This document shows, one piece after another, positions 8,266-16,438 of a stretch of 64,000 nucleotides of DNA. The stretch's first letter is position 1. Every line of letters begins with the position of its first letter. The position numbers and the translations under genes were made by a program. The notes under the pieces were generated by a model. That model did no database searches. It worked only from the letters and a program-made list of their open reading frames with translations, and was not told the origin of the DNA. The DNA is taken from positions 124,001 through 188,000 of the forward strand of contig DASXWQ010000015.1 of assembly GCA_036503555.1 (NCBI GenBank), written 5' to 3'. The DNA is from Actinocatenispora sp036503555 (GTDB taxonomy: Bacteria; Actinomycetota; Actinomycetes; Mycobacteriales; Micromonosporaceae).

Positions 8266-8313
8266 TCTTCTCCATGGGTAGTTCCTGCAGCGTCGTACTG
8301 AATGGAGAAGAAG
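8264..8313 (-). promoter_or_regulatory. Hairpin that could hide the ribosome site of the Ddn-hemerythrin gene
   Basis: In the transcript, CTTCTTCTCCAT (complement of 8302-8313) can pair with ATGGAGAAGAAT (complement of 8264-8275) across a 26-nt loop, with one mismatch at the end of the stem. The second arm contains the Shine-Dalgarno sequence GGAGAA and the A of the start codon. Such pairing would block translation until opened by a protein, small molecule or temperature. Confidence 0.5.
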
Positions 8314-8702
8314 GTGGCGGGCCGCGGGCCTGCCCGGCGATCACGCGTCAGCCGGGCTGCTCTCTCGTTCGTGGCTCAAGGCCGACCCGGCAGTCACGCG
8401 GATCAGGTTATCCGACCGGGTGCGCCACGACCAAACGCGAGAGCGTCCAGCCGTGCAGACGCCGCGCAGCTCGGTCCACCGGGCCCAGATCGAGCAGCAC
8501 GTGCCGGCCGAGCGGGCTCGGTGAGCCTGGGGCCAGACGCCATCGATGATCATCGGGAGGCACTCTCCGCTCGGCCGGGACGGCAACGCGGACGGGCGGA
8601 TGCTCGCGGGCCGGGACGATCGGGGTGTGGCGTGAAACCTTCGGGGCCCATCAGGCGTGAGGAAGGTGCCCCTGCCTCTGCTCGCCCGAGGAGTCCTCAG
8701 CC
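8314..8702. other. Intergenic stretch without a supported gene
   Basis: Between the divergent Ddn-hemerythrin and LPVTG genes. A minus-strand frame near 8420-8530 contains a short protein-like run (HVLLDLGPVDRAARRLHGWT) that ends quickly. It may be a relic, but no start, family or length supports it. Confidence 0.35.
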
Positions 8703-9548
8703 ATGCGTCTCCCTCCCTCACCACTGATCTTCCGGCGGCCGACCGTGCGTGGCCTCCGGATGCTCGTTGCCGCGGCGGCGGGACTGCTGACCGCGACGCT
8801 GTCCGTACCGGCGATGGCCGCGGACCCGTCGCCATCACCGTCGCCGTCGGTGTCAGCGTCGGTCGGCGCAAGCCCGAGCACGTCGACCAGCGCGTCGCCC
8901 GCGCCGTCGACCAGCCGTTCGGCCAGCGCGCCGCCGAGCAGGTCGCCCAGCGCCTCGCCGTCCCCGTCCGCCACCACTCCGCAGATGCGGGTGTGGTTCG
9001 AGCCCTCGACCGCAGCCCGGGGTACCACTACCACGCTGTTCATCACGGTGGGCCCCCTGTCGCAAGGCGGGATCATCCCGCTGGGCCAATTCGGGGAGGG
9101 CCTGCAGGGCAACGACTGCAGCATCACCAACCGCGGTCCGGACAACTCGTGCGGATACCACGAGCCCGGCGACGACCCGGACGACAGCGACTACGACTAC
9201 TGCGCCTTCGCGGCGAGCTCCGAACCCGCGCAGTGCAGCTGGTCGTTGTCGGTGCTCCCGTCCGCTCCACTCGGCCGGATCGACTTCGGCATCAAGCTTT
9301 ACCTCGACGGCTACCCCAGGAGTGGCGGCGCGATATCGCAGGCGACCGGCTACCTCACCATCGGCACGACCAGTACCCACCCCTCGGCATCGGCCACCAC
9401 GCCGCACCCCAGCCAGACCGCCAGTGGTGGTCTGCCCGTGACCGGTACGTCGCTGCCCCTGTACGGCGGCCTGGCAGCCGTACTCCTCGGCGGTGGCGCC
9501 GGTCTGGTCCTGCTCGCCCGGCGCCGTACCAAGCCCGTACGCCGGTGA
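8703..9548 (+). CDS. LPVTG-anchored cell-surface protein with Ser/Pro-rich stalk
   Basis: 281 residues. A signal peptide runs to about residue 40 (hydrophobic core MLVAAAAGLLTATLSVPAMA). A low-complexity Ser/Pro/Ala stalk follows (about 41-100). A beta-type globular region (about 100-225) has several Cys (NDCSITN, SCGYHE, YCAF, CSWSLS). A second Ser/Thr/His stretch leads to the sortase signal LPVTG (about residue 243), a membrane segment and a basic tail. This is the architecture of a protein anchored to peptidoglycan by a class E/F-type sortase. The globular part is not a family I recognise. No sortase gene is nearby. Confidence 0.88.
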   Translation: MRLPPSPLIFRRPTVRGLRMLVAAAAGLLTATLSVPAMAADPSPSPSPSVSASVGASPSTSTSASPAPSTSRSASAPPSRSPSASPSPSATTPQMRVWFEPSTAARGTTTTLFITVGPLSQGGIIPLGQFGEGLQGNDCSITNRGPDNSCGYHEPGDDPDDSDYDYCAFAASSEPAQCSWSLSVLPSAPLGRIDFGIKLYLDGYPRSGGAISQATGYLTIGTTSTHPSASATTPHPSQTASGGLPVTGTSLPLYGGLAAVLLGGGAGLVLLARRRTKPVRR

Positions 9549-9586
9549 CGCCGCGCTGACCGTCAACACGCTGCGATGTCGGCGAG

Positions 9587-9697
9587 TACCGGGAGGTGTG
9601 CATCACCGGCGTCGCCGCGGCGGTGGCCAACGCCGTACGCCACGCCACCGGCAAACGCGTGGTCGACCTGCCGATCACCCTCGACAAGCTGCTGTCA
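9587..9697 (+). pseudogene. C-terminal relic of a xanthine-dehydrogenase-type molybdopterin subunit
   Basis: The frame reads ITGVAAAVANAVRHATGKRV then VDLPITLDKLL. This is the conserved last stretch of xanthine dehydrogenase/aldehyde oxidase large subunits, which end in a Gly-Val-Ala-x-Ala-hydrophobic helix followed by Leu-Pro-Ile-Thr. The other 650 or more residues are missing, and the sequence on both sides is not related. Only the 3' tip of the gene survives. Confidence 0.65.
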
Positions 9698-10039
9698 GCG
9701 CAAGGCGCTCCTCCAGGTTCTGGCGGTCGTTCGTGTGCCCGAGATGTGCCCGAACCCCCGGATCGCGTACTGCTCGGCATCGCATGGACGCCTCCGGCAC
9801 GGTCCGGCCGGGCGCGTCGGTACTCGACAGCGTCCGGAAGTGGTCGGTGTTACTGGCACGGTGTCGACTTCGACCGGCGCCCCTGGTCAAGTCAACCGCC
9901 GGCGACATTCGTCGAGTCTCGCCGCGGTACGTCGGGTCCACCGCGCGCCAGCGCGGACGATTTCCGGATCTCGCCCGTGCGTCGACGCTGCCGCGGCACA
10001 CTTGCTACCGGTCGGTTCCCGGGTAGCGGGGTAACCGGC
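9698..10039. other. Gene-free stretch between two relics
   Basis: No frame is protein-like over useful length; the frames are Arg/Ser/Pro-rich. It lies between the dehydrogenase tip and the alcohol-dehydrogenase relic and is probably decayed DNA. Confidence 0.4.
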
Positions 10040-10140
10040 GCTCGGCGGAGTACGTGGCGATCGAAGGGCGCAACCTGGCGTCCGACGATGCCGTCGCGGC
10101 CTTCGACCCGACCGAACGGATGATCGAGGGGGCAAGTCCG
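10040..10140 (+). pseudogene. Internally deleted relic of a quinone-oxidoreductase-like gene
   Basis: The frame reads SAEYVAIEGRNLAS then DDAVAAFDPTERMIEG. The first part matches AEYVAIEARNLAG inside the intact neighbour (10441-10479). The second matches LDDAVSALNPTERRTG near its C-terminus (about 10984-11029). In the intact gene these parts are about 170 codons apart; here they are joined directly. This is therefore a paralogue that lost its N-terminus and most of its middle. The relic is in frame with the neighbour, with no stop between. Confidence 0.75.
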
Positions 10141-11058
10141 ATGAAGGCGATCGTGGTGACGGACCAGGCCGCGGGAACGGCCGGGATGACGCTGGTGGAA
10201 CGGCCCGAGCCGCCGGCAGCCATCAACGACGTGATCGTTCGGATACACGCGTCGGGATTCGTTCCGACCGAGATGGAGTGGCCGTCGACCTGGGTCGATC
10301 GCGCCGACCGTGACCGCACACCGTCGATCCCCGGACACGAGTTGGCCGGAGTGGTCACCGCCCTGGGCTATGGAACGACGGGACTGTCGGTGGGGCAGCG
10401 GGTGTTCGGCCTCGCGGACTGGCATCGCGACGGCACCCTGGCGGAGTATGTGGCGATCGAGGCACGCAACCTCGCCGGGCTGCCGGGCGATGTCGATTTC
10501 ACGGTGGGCGCGAGCCTGCCGATCTCGGGCCTGACCGCATGGCAGGGGCTGTTCGAGCACGGCCGCCTGCAAGCCGGGCAGACGGTTCTCGCGCACGGCG
10601 CTACCGGCGCCGTCGGAACGATGGTGACCCAGTTGGCGCGCGAGTTCGGCGCGTACGTCATCGGCACCGGACGCGCCGCCGATCGCCAGAAGGCGCTCGA
10701 CTTCGGCGCGCACGAGTTCCTCGACCTGGAGAACGACGCCCTGGAAGACGTCGATCGAGTCGACCTGGTGTTCGACGTCATCGGCGGCGACATCCAGAAG
10801 CGATCCGCCCGCCTGATCCGGCCCGGAGGAACGCTGGTCAGCATCGTCGGGCCGGCCGAGGCGCGGCCCACCGACGGTCTCGCGATCGACTTCGTCGTCG
10901 AGGCCGATCGCGCCCAGCTCGGGGAGATCGTCCAGCGGGTACAGGATGGACGGCTGCGGACCAACATCGGCACCGTCGCGGCCCTCGACGACGCCGTCTC
11001 CGCACTCAACCCGACCGAGCGCCGCACGGGGAAGACGATCATCCGAGCTCAGCCGTAG
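10141..11058 (+). CDS. Zinc-independent quinone/alcohol oxidoreductase of the MDR family
   Basis: 305 residues from ATG 10141, set by GAGGGGG seven or so bases upstream. Starting at the earlier GTG 10054 would add the relic described separately. N-terminal GroES-like domain: MKAIVVTDQAAG, TPSIPGHELAGVV. Rossmann domain: VLAHGATGAVGTMVTQLARE, then IGTGRAADRQKALDFGA. The structural-zinc cysteines are absent, so this is an NADP-dependent quinone-reductase-like member of the medium-chain dehydrogenases. The substrate is not evident. It has no partner genes. Confidence 0.88.
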   Translation: MKAIVVTDQAAGTAGMTLVERPEPPAAINDVIVRIHASGFVPTEMEWPSTWVDRADRDRTPSIPGHELAGVVTALGYGTTGLSVGQRVFGLADWHRDGTLAEYVAIEARNLAGLPGDVDFTVGASLPISGLTAWQGLFEHGRLQAGQTVLAHGATGAVGTMVTQLAREFGAYVIGTGRAADRQKALDFGAHEFLDLENDALEDVDRVDLVFDVIGGDIQKRSARLIRPGGTLVSIVGPAEARPTDGLAIDFVVEADRAQLGEIVQRVQDGRLRTNIGTVAALDDAVSALNPTERRTGKTIIRAQP

Positions 11059-11102
11059 CCGACCGATCGGCCCGGGCCGGGCTGGGGAGACCCTCGGCGA
11101 GG

Positions 11103-11723
11103 TCAGCGGGGGGCGCGGGTGGCCAGCTGGGCCAGCTCGGCGGCGGTACGGCGGGCGGACTCGGTGGTCGCGCCGGCGAGACGCTGGGCGAGGATGTTCA
11201 GGTCGCTCGCCGGGCGCAACGAGCCGATCGTGGGCTCACCCAGCGGGTAGGCCAGCTGCCGGCCCTGCCGGTCCGGCCCGAGCATCAGCACCGGCGCCGA
11301 CACCCGGGTGGGTACCACCGTGGCGCCGTCGCCGGAGGGGACACTGAGCCGCGCCTCGCAGGTGGCGAGGTCGATCCGGCCGCGTACGGCACCCTCGGCC
11401 ACCAGTTCGGTGCCCTCGATCCAGCTGTGCACGCCGAGCACCAGCCGGGCCATCGTCGGTCGCATCACCTTCAGCGCGCCGACCAGGATGACCGTGATGC
11501 AGGCCAGCGCGAGGACCGTGTTGAGCAGGATCGCGCCGGCCGACCAGTGCTTGCGGACCGCGTCCCGGATCTCGATCGGCAGGTAGGCGGCGAGCACCAC
11601 GGCGTAGCCGAGAATCAGCACGTACCTGATCGCCCGGCCGGTGGCCAGCCGCCTCCGCCCCTGCGGCGACGTGAGATCGGTCAGCCGCACCGCTCCAGGT
11701 GGTGATTGCGGGGGTTGGCTCAC
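11103..11723 (-). CDS. Two-TM membrane protein of unknown function
   Basis: 206 residues from GTG 11723 (VSQPPQSPPGAVRL); the frame is open further upstream, but composition suggests this start. Two membrane segments lie at about 33-52 (YVLILGYAVVLAAYL) and 64-84 (ILLNTVLALACITVILVGAL). A cytosolic C-terminal domain of about 120 residues follows, with beta strands (GRIDLATCEARLSVPSGDGA) and a helical end. This resembles small actinobacterial membrane proteins with a PH-like cytosolic part. No family is firmly recognised. It converges with the oxidoreductase gene. Confidence 0.65.
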   Translation of the reverse strand: MSQPPQSPPGAVRLTDLTSPQGRRRLATGRAIRYVLILGYAVVLAAYLPIEIRDAVRKHWSAGAILLNTVLALACITVILVGALKVMRPTMARLVLGVHSWIEGTELVAEGAVRGRIDLATCEARLSVPSGDGATVVPTRVSAPVLMLGPDRQGRQLAYPLGEPTIGSLRPASDLNILAQRLAGATTESARRTAAELAQLATRAPR

Positions 11724-12124
11724 CCGGCCAGGATAGGTCGGCCGCCCAGGTGGCCCGGCAAGGACTTCCCGCTGAGACACCGGCTCCGCGCCGACGCGCG
11801 CAACGTCGGTCCGATCCGGATGCTGGGCATCGAACTGCGCCAGGCAGGCAGCGCACGGCCCACAACACCGGTTGGCGCCGGGCCAGGACACCGGCCCTCT
11901 GCACGTCGGCCGGCCGGCGTTCCTGGTACGGATGGTCGCGCGCGGCCAGTCCCGGCCGCCGGCACGCGAAACAGTCGGACACCCACCCGCCTTACCGATG
12001 CGGACCGCACTTCCCGGACCGGCGGCATACGACCTGCAATGGTTGAACGGCGATGATGCTCACACACTCAACAACCTGGCGATCGTGGCGTCGCCGACCC
12101 CCGACTCCGGCCTGGCCTCGCGGG
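11724..12124. other. Intergenic stretch with cysteine-rich fragments
   Basis: On the minus strand one frame begins VSDCFACRRPG near 11982. A different frame near 11860 reads CCGPCAACLAQFDAQHPDRT. These could be two parts of a small zinc-ribbon-like protein broken by a frameshift, but the evidence is compositional only. Nothing is seen on the plus strand. Confidence 0.25.
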
Positions 12125-12484
12125 TCAGCCGGTGACCGGGGTGCCCTGGGCGCTGGCGAGCCGCCACCGATCGCCGTCGGCGACGTACACATGCGTGTAG
12201 CGGCTGTCGACGGAGAACGCCTCGGTGCCGAACCTGCCACGCATCGTGGTACGTCCGATGACGACAGCGGTGGACGGGTAGCGGCGGACGACGGGCTCGG
12301 TGGCGTCGATGTCGGTGAACGCCAGACCCGCGCCGAGCGCGTCCAGGAACGCCGCCCGGTCGGCCACCGATCCGCTGAACACGTCGACGATCCGGAAGTC
12401 GGGAGTGAGCAGGTCGCGCAGCGCGGGCACGTCGGCCGCGGTCAACGCGGCGAAGAACGCCGCGTCCTGGTCCAGTGGATCCAT
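12125..12484 (-). CDS. SnoaL/DUF4440-type nuclear-transport-factor-2-fold protein
   Basis: 119 residues, one NTF2-like cone fold. It starts MDPLDQDAAFFAALTAADVP, then LLTPDFRIVDVFSG, and ends with beta strands (YTHVYVADGDRWRLASAQ). Proteins of this fold act as ketosteroid-isomerase-like enzymes, polyketide cyclases or small-ligand binders; none of these activities can be assigned. ATG start at 12484. A TetR-type palindrome lies 40 bases upstream (12526-12540), but no TetR gene is adjacent. Confidence 0.8.
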   Translation of the reverse strand: MDPLDQDAAFFAALTAADVPALRDLLTPDFRIVDVFSGSVADRAAFLDALGAGLAFTDIDATEPVVRRYPSTAVVIGRTTMRGRFGTEAFSVDSRYTHVYVADGDRWRLASAQGTPVTG

Positions 12485-12525
12485 CAGTCCCTCTTCCTGG
12501 TCGCCGAACGCTCGACGCTAAGCCC

Positions 12526-12540
12526 TGACAGCACTGTCAA
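12526..12540 (-). promoter_or_regulatory. TetR-type operator overlapping a -35-like TTGACA
   Basis: On the minus strand the sequence is TTGACAGTGCTGTCA, a palindrome TGACAG-TG-CTGTCA. This pattern is common for TetR-family operators, and its TTGACA doubles as a -35 hexamer. It is placed to control the SnoaL-like gene at 12484. The matching repressor is not in the neighbourhood. Confidence 0.45.
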
Positions 12541-12657
12541 CACAAGCCGCTCCGCGACCTGCCGTCCACAGTAGACACTTGGCGTCGTTGCGCGGCAGTG
12601 GTGCGCCGCTGCTCAGCTCGGCGGCGCCCGCCGGAGGGCGAACATAGCGCTGATCTG

Positions 12658-13371
12658 TCAGGACCTGATACGGGCCCGGTGGATGCCGAGTCCGATGAAG
12701 CCCACCCACATCAAGGTGATCAGTCCGACGAGAGCGTCCGCGCCCCATCCGTTGACGGCGTAGAAGTGGGTGGCGTCCATACCGAAGTACAGCGAAGGCA
12801 CCGCGAGCAGGTTGATCACCGCGACGACGACGCTGCCGCGGACCGTCCACCTGGGGACGATGCGAGGTGCAGCCGATCGCCCTACGGCGCCGACGAATCC
12901 GAGGAAGAACAGAGCGATCCAGATGTGCGCGACGGGACCGTGTGCCAGTGCCATCGCTGCCGCCAGCGGGCCGTCAGTGGTCGGATCCATCGACTTGTCG
13001 GGGTACGCGAGTGGGGTGCCGGCCTCGAGCGAGGTCGCGAAGAGAATGACCGCCACGTACGTCAGCAGCGACACGATCGACAGCTGCCCGGCGATGGTTC
13101 GCTGGCCCGTGCCCTCCCTGGGCAGCAGGCGCGCCAGCGCAATGCCGAAGACCGTCAGTGCGGCGACGATGACCAGCGTCAGCAGGCTGCGCGTCAGGAC
13201 GTTCCACTCCGGTGGTGGGCCGGAGTACACGAAGTACAGGCCAACCAGCAGCACCGACAGCACACCGACCGTCAGGCCGGCGCGGCCGGCGAGCCGTGCG
13301 GTCGACGCGTCCGGCGCGGTGGCCGCCGGTCGTGTGGAGGACGAGTCGTGGGCGATCGAGGATGTTGTCAC
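12658..13371 (-). CDS. Polytopic membrane protein of unknown function
   Basis: 237 residues. The start is GTG 13371, preceded by AGGAG at good spacing. About six membrane segments are visible: LTVGVLSVLLVGLYFVYSG, LLTLVIVAALTVFGIALARL, IVSLLTYVAVILFATSL, AHIWIALFFLGFVGAVG, GSVVVAVINLLAVPSLYFG and LVGLITLMWVGFIGLGI. No catalytic motif or family was recognised. The start overlaps the stop of the upstream 97-residue membrane protein by four bases (GTGA), so the two are translationally coupled. Confidence 0.75.
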   Translation of the reverse strand: MTTSSIAHDSSSTRPAATAPDASTARLAGRAGLTVGVLSVLLVGLYFVYSGPPPEWNVLTRSLLTLVIVAALTVFGIALARLLPREGTGQRTIAGQLSIVSLLTYVAVILFATSLEAGTPLAYPDKSMDPTTDGPLAAAMALAHGPVAHIWIALFFLGFVGAVGRSAAPRIVPRWTVRGSVVVAVINLLAVPSLYFGMDATHFYAVNGWGADALVGLITLMWVGFIGLGIHRARIRS

Positions 13372-13661
13372 AGTGACTCCTGCGTGGTGTCGGTCCGAAC
13401 GGAAGCGCCCGACCAGTGCCGGCGTACGTGGTCGAGAAAGAGCAGCGCGGCGTTGATCATCAATGCGCTGGCCGGTGTCCAGAGCCACCACGGGCTGTCC
13501 AGGTGCGTCCGGAAGACGGCCATCAGCAGCCAGACGATGACCTGTACCGAGGTTGCGAAGACGGCAACGGTCGTGATGGCGAGGCGAATCCGGGTAGTAG
13601 GGCGCTGCTCGGCTGGACTCAGTCCGAGCAGCATGCTCAGGCGGTGTCGCGTCGTGTTCAT
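13368..13661 (-). CDS. Small two-TM protein (2TM-domain-like)
   Basis: 97 residues from ATG 13661 (MNTTRHRLSMLLGLSP). Two membrane helices (IRLAITTVAVFATSVQVIVW and WTPASALMINAALLFLDHV) flank a short Trp-rich extracytoplasmic loop, the pattern of the 2TM domain. It is the first gene of a two-gene unit, overlapping the next gene by four bases. It is divergent from the sensor kinase at 13792. The pair may be the output, or a membrane partner, of that two-component system; this is inferred from position only. Confidence 0.7.
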   Translation of the reverse strand: MNTTRHRLSMLLGLSPAEQRPTTRIRLAITTVAVFATSVQVIVWLLMAVFRTHLDSPWWLWTPASALMINAALLFLDHVRRHWSGASVRTDTTQESL

Positions 13662-13791
13662 GCCGTCAACGATCTCGGTCCGCGGCTGTCCGCGTCGTCT
13701 GTCGTTCGGGCTGGGCACGTCAGCCAACGGCCATCGGTGACTACCACTTTCGTTGACTGTCAGCACGGTCTCTGCCCCTTAGTCTGACCGG

Positions 13792-14952
13792 GTGCAGCTA
13801 TCTCCGACCGACTCACGCGGCAGCCGGGAGCGATGGGAGTCGCGTGGCAGGTCGGCGCTGGTGGTCCTGGCTTCGTTCGCCGGTGGCCTCGCGCTGCTGC
13901 TCCTGGTCCTCGAACAGCGGCCCGGCGGCGGATGGCGCGCACTCGACATCGCGGTGGGTGCTCTCGCGAGCCTCACCCTGTTGGTGCGGCGGCGCGCCCC
14001 GATCGCCGTCGGGCTGACCCTCGCCATCGTCGCGGCGTTCTGCGCGACGGCCGGCATCGCCAACTACGTGGCGCTGTTCGCCGTCGCACGTACCCGGCGG
14101 ATCGAGCTTGCTTTCGTGGTCGCGCTCGCCGACGTGGCCGGCGCGCTCGGTTTCTGGCTGCTCTACCCGGCCAACTCCGACCTCAGCCTGACCGTCGCGG
14201 TCAACACGGCGATCGCGCTCGCGGTCGTCGCTTGGGGCGCACTGCAACAGAAGCAACAGGATCTGGTGGCCGTCTACCGGGACCGGGCGGCACGCATCGA
14301 GCGGGAGCGCGAGCTGCGCGCCGAACAGATCCAGATGGCCGAGCGCGCCCGGATCGCTCGGGACATGCACGACTCGGTCGCTCACTACATGTCTCTGATC
14401 GCGCTCTATGCGGGCGGACTCGAAGTCGCCGGGTCGAACGCGAAAGACGTGGGGCCGGTCGCGGCAACCATCCGTACGACCGCGATCAACGCGCTCGACG
14501 AGCTGCGTACCGTGATCGGCATGCTCCGGGACGGCACGCTGGCCATACCGCAGGAAACCCGTCACGAGCGGACCGTCCAGGGCCTTGTCGACGAGGCTCG
14601 GCAGGCAGGTCAGCTCGTCGTCGCGCGCCTCGACGACGAAGTCGTGCGCGAGGCGGACCGGGCCACGGAAGAGGCGTACCGCATCGTCCAGGAAGGGCTG
14701 ACCAACGCGCGCAAACACGCCCCCGGCGCACTCGTGACCGTGGGCGTACGACGAGACGGCCGGGACATCCTGGTGACCGTCACCAACCCTGTCGACGACA
14801 ACGCGCCAGCGCTGCCCGGCAGCGGTGCCGGACTGCTCGGGCTCACCGAGCGTGTCACCGCGATCGGCGGCACGGTAGAGCACGAGATCGTCGCGCACGG
14901 GGACGGCGGCTCAGGTGAGTTTCGGCTGCGTGGCAGAGTGCCCTACCGATGA
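13792..14952 (+). CDS. NarL-family sensor histidine kinase
   Basis: 386 residues, GTG start. Membrane segments occupy about residues 20-155 (for example LVVLASFAGGLALLLLVL, LTLAIVAAFCATAGIAN, VALADVAGALGFWLLYPA). A coiled linker leads to a HisKA_3 phosphoacceptor box RARIARDMHDSVAHYMSLIA, where His within DMHD is phosphorylated, and an HATPase_c domain starting EEAYRIVQEGLTNARKHA and ending with a Gly-rich lid (GSGAGLLGLTERV). It overlaps the following response regulator by four bases (ATGA), so the two are translated together. It has no extracellular sensor domain, so the signal is probably at the membrane. Confidence 0.95.
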   Translation: MQLSPTDSRGSRERWESRGRSALVVLASFAGGLALLLLVLEQRPGGGWRALDIAVGALASLTLLVRRRAPIAVGLTLAIVAAFCATAGIANYVALFAVARTRRIELAFVVALADVAGALGFWLLYPANSDLSLTVAVNTAIALAVVAWGALQQKQQDLVAVYRDRAARIERERELRAEQIQMAERARIARDMHDSVAHYMSLIALYAGGLEVAGSNAKDVGPVAATIRTTAINALDELRTVIGMLRDGTLAIPQETRHERTVQGLVDEARQAGQLVVARLDDEVVREADRATEEAYRIVQEGLTNARKHAPGALVTVGVRRDGRDILVTVTNPVDDNAPALPGSGAGLLGLTERVTAIGGTVEHEIVAHGDGGSGEFRLRGRVPYR

Positions 14953-15614
14953 ACACCACGTCGATCCTCATCGTCGACGACGACGCGATGGTCCGGGCCG
15001 GGCTATCGATGGTCTTGTCGGCCGACCCCACGATCACGATCGTCGCCCAGGCGCCGAGCGGCGCCGACGCCGTGCTCGCCGCGACGCAGCACCGACCCGA
15101 CGTCGTACTGATGGACCTGCAGATGCCCGACATGAACGGCGTTGAAGCAACCCGCCGGATCCACGACGCGGTGCCGGCATCTGCGGTGCTGATGCTCACG
15201 ACCTTCCACCTGGACACCCACGTGCTCGACGCCCTGCAGGCCGGCGCAAGCGGCTACCTGCTGAAAGACGTTGCGCCGCAAGAACTCTGCCACGCCATCC
15301 ACCTCGCGGCCTCCGGCGAGTCGGTCTTCTCCGCGACGATCACCCGGCAGCTGGTGGCTCGGCAGGTGCGGTCACGCGCAGGCAGCGACGACGGCAGCAT
15401 GAAAGCCGTGCGCGCGTTGACAGTACTCACCGAACGTGAACGCGTCGTGGCCGAAGCCGTGGCCGAAGGTGCCTCGAACGCCACGATCGCCAAGGCCCTG
15501 TTCATGAGCGAGGGCACCGTCAAGACGCACATCTCACGCGCTCTCACCAAGACGGGCCTGGACAACCGGGTTCAACTGGCGCTCATGGTGTTTCAGGCAC
15601 AGCAGCGTTCTTGA
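14949..15614 (+). CDS. NarL/LuxR-family response regulator
   Basis: 221 residues. The receiver domain has the acidic pocket ILIVDDDAMVRAG, the phosphoacceptor Asp in VVLMDLQMPDMNG (about residue 57), and a Lys in YLLKDVAP. A C-terminal LuxR helix-turn-helix follows: LTERERVVAEAVAEGASNAT, then MSEGTVKTHISRALTKTGL. It is the partner of the kinase whose gene it overlaps. Likely targets are the divergent membrane-protein pair at 12658-13661 or itself; no binding site was identified. Confidence 0.95.
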   Translation: MNTTSILIVDDDAMVRAGLSMVLSADPTITIVAQAPSGADAVLAATQHRPDVVLMDLQMPDMNGVEATRRIHDAVPASAVLMLTTFHLDTHVLDALQAGASGYLLKDVAPQELCHAIHLAASGESVFSATITRQLVARQVRSRAGSDDGSMKAVRALTVLTERERVVAEAVAEGASNATIAKALFMSEGTVKTHISRALTKTGLDNRVQLALMVFQAQQRS

Positions 15615-16438
15615 GGCGCCCAGGCCGGTGCGGTACGTCGCCCCCCGATCTGTTGCTGCGGGCGCGGTTCGCCGTAGTGCTCACGGCAAGCACCGCTGAC
15701 TTCGCCGCGTTCCGCGGGCCCGGCGTCTTCGGCCCGGAACTGCCCGTACCCGCAGACTCCGCGCCGCGCCGGCGGCTACTGGCGTTCCTCGGCCGGACCG
15801 GCTGACACCGACCGGACCGGCTGACGCGGGCCAGACGTTCGCGCGGAGGTACCCCCGATCGATCGTCGATGCGGCGCCGAACACCGTTCCGCGGCCGACG
15901 CCCGATAGGCGCAGGGCCCTGGCAACGGCGCCCGAGGGAAAGTACTCCACGGCACAACGCCCGGCGCCCGGCCCGCGCAGCGCCGGGGCCCACATGGCCC
16001 GGGAAAGGAAGAGCCGACGCCGTCTCGGGCCGGGCCCGTGACGCCTGGCGCGCCGGCGGGATCCGCGCCACACGTCCGAGGCGGTCAGCCCGGGGCACAC
16101 CGACAACCACCACACGTCCACTCCGGCGACGAGCTGGCACACCACCCAAGTCCGCGAGGAACAGTCCGAAGCAGGCGCCGATACGGATCCACCCCACTGT
16201 CGCCACCCGCAGCACCGGGCATTCGGCTGAGCCCGCATGGCCGGGCGATGTCCTCGGCGGCGTCCGCGCAGCCTCGGGGCGGCCACCCGGACTGTGGAGT
16301 CAACCGGAACGCGCCTCGCCCCCCTTCGGCGAGGGCGCGCCGACCCGCGGTCACGGCGTTCGGCGGGCCGGGCGATCCCAACCGTTTCGCGTAGCTCTCG
16401 TGGAACGCTGTCTCGTCAATCCCACGGGGAGGAACGCA
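15615..16438. other. Long gene-poor stretch
   Basis: Just after the response regulator, a plus-strand frame (about 15644-15805) reads LLLRARFAVVLTASTADFAA then FRGPGVFGPELPVPAD and stops at 15805. It is protein-like and may be the tail of a lost gene of unknown family. A short direct repeat, ACCGACCGGACCGGCTGAC-like, spans about 15790-15825. The remainder to 16438 shows no supportable coding frame. Confidence 0.35.
16310..16338 (+). terminator. Hairpin upstream of the SH3-protein gene
   Basis: Arms CGCGCCTCGCC and GGCGAGGGCGCG surround the loop CCCCTT, with one bulged G. It may end transcription coming from the gene-poor stretch, or structure the leader of the SH3-protein gene 100 bases downstream. 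Confidence 0.4.

Noticed and set aside
7363..8301. Plus-strand frame across the Ddn-hemerythrin gene
   Set aside because: No recognisable motif, while the minus strand has two complete domains.
8703..9000. Ser/Pro codon repeats at the start of the LPVTG protein as a DNA repeat array
   Set aside because: The repetition comes from low-complexity protein sequence (Ser-Pro-Ser-Ala), not from spaced identical units, so it is not a CRISPR or satellite.
15583..16215. Minus-strand frame of 210 codons behind the response regulator
   Set aside because: Arg/Gly-rich sequence without motif or ribosome site; it overlaps the end of the response regulator gene.
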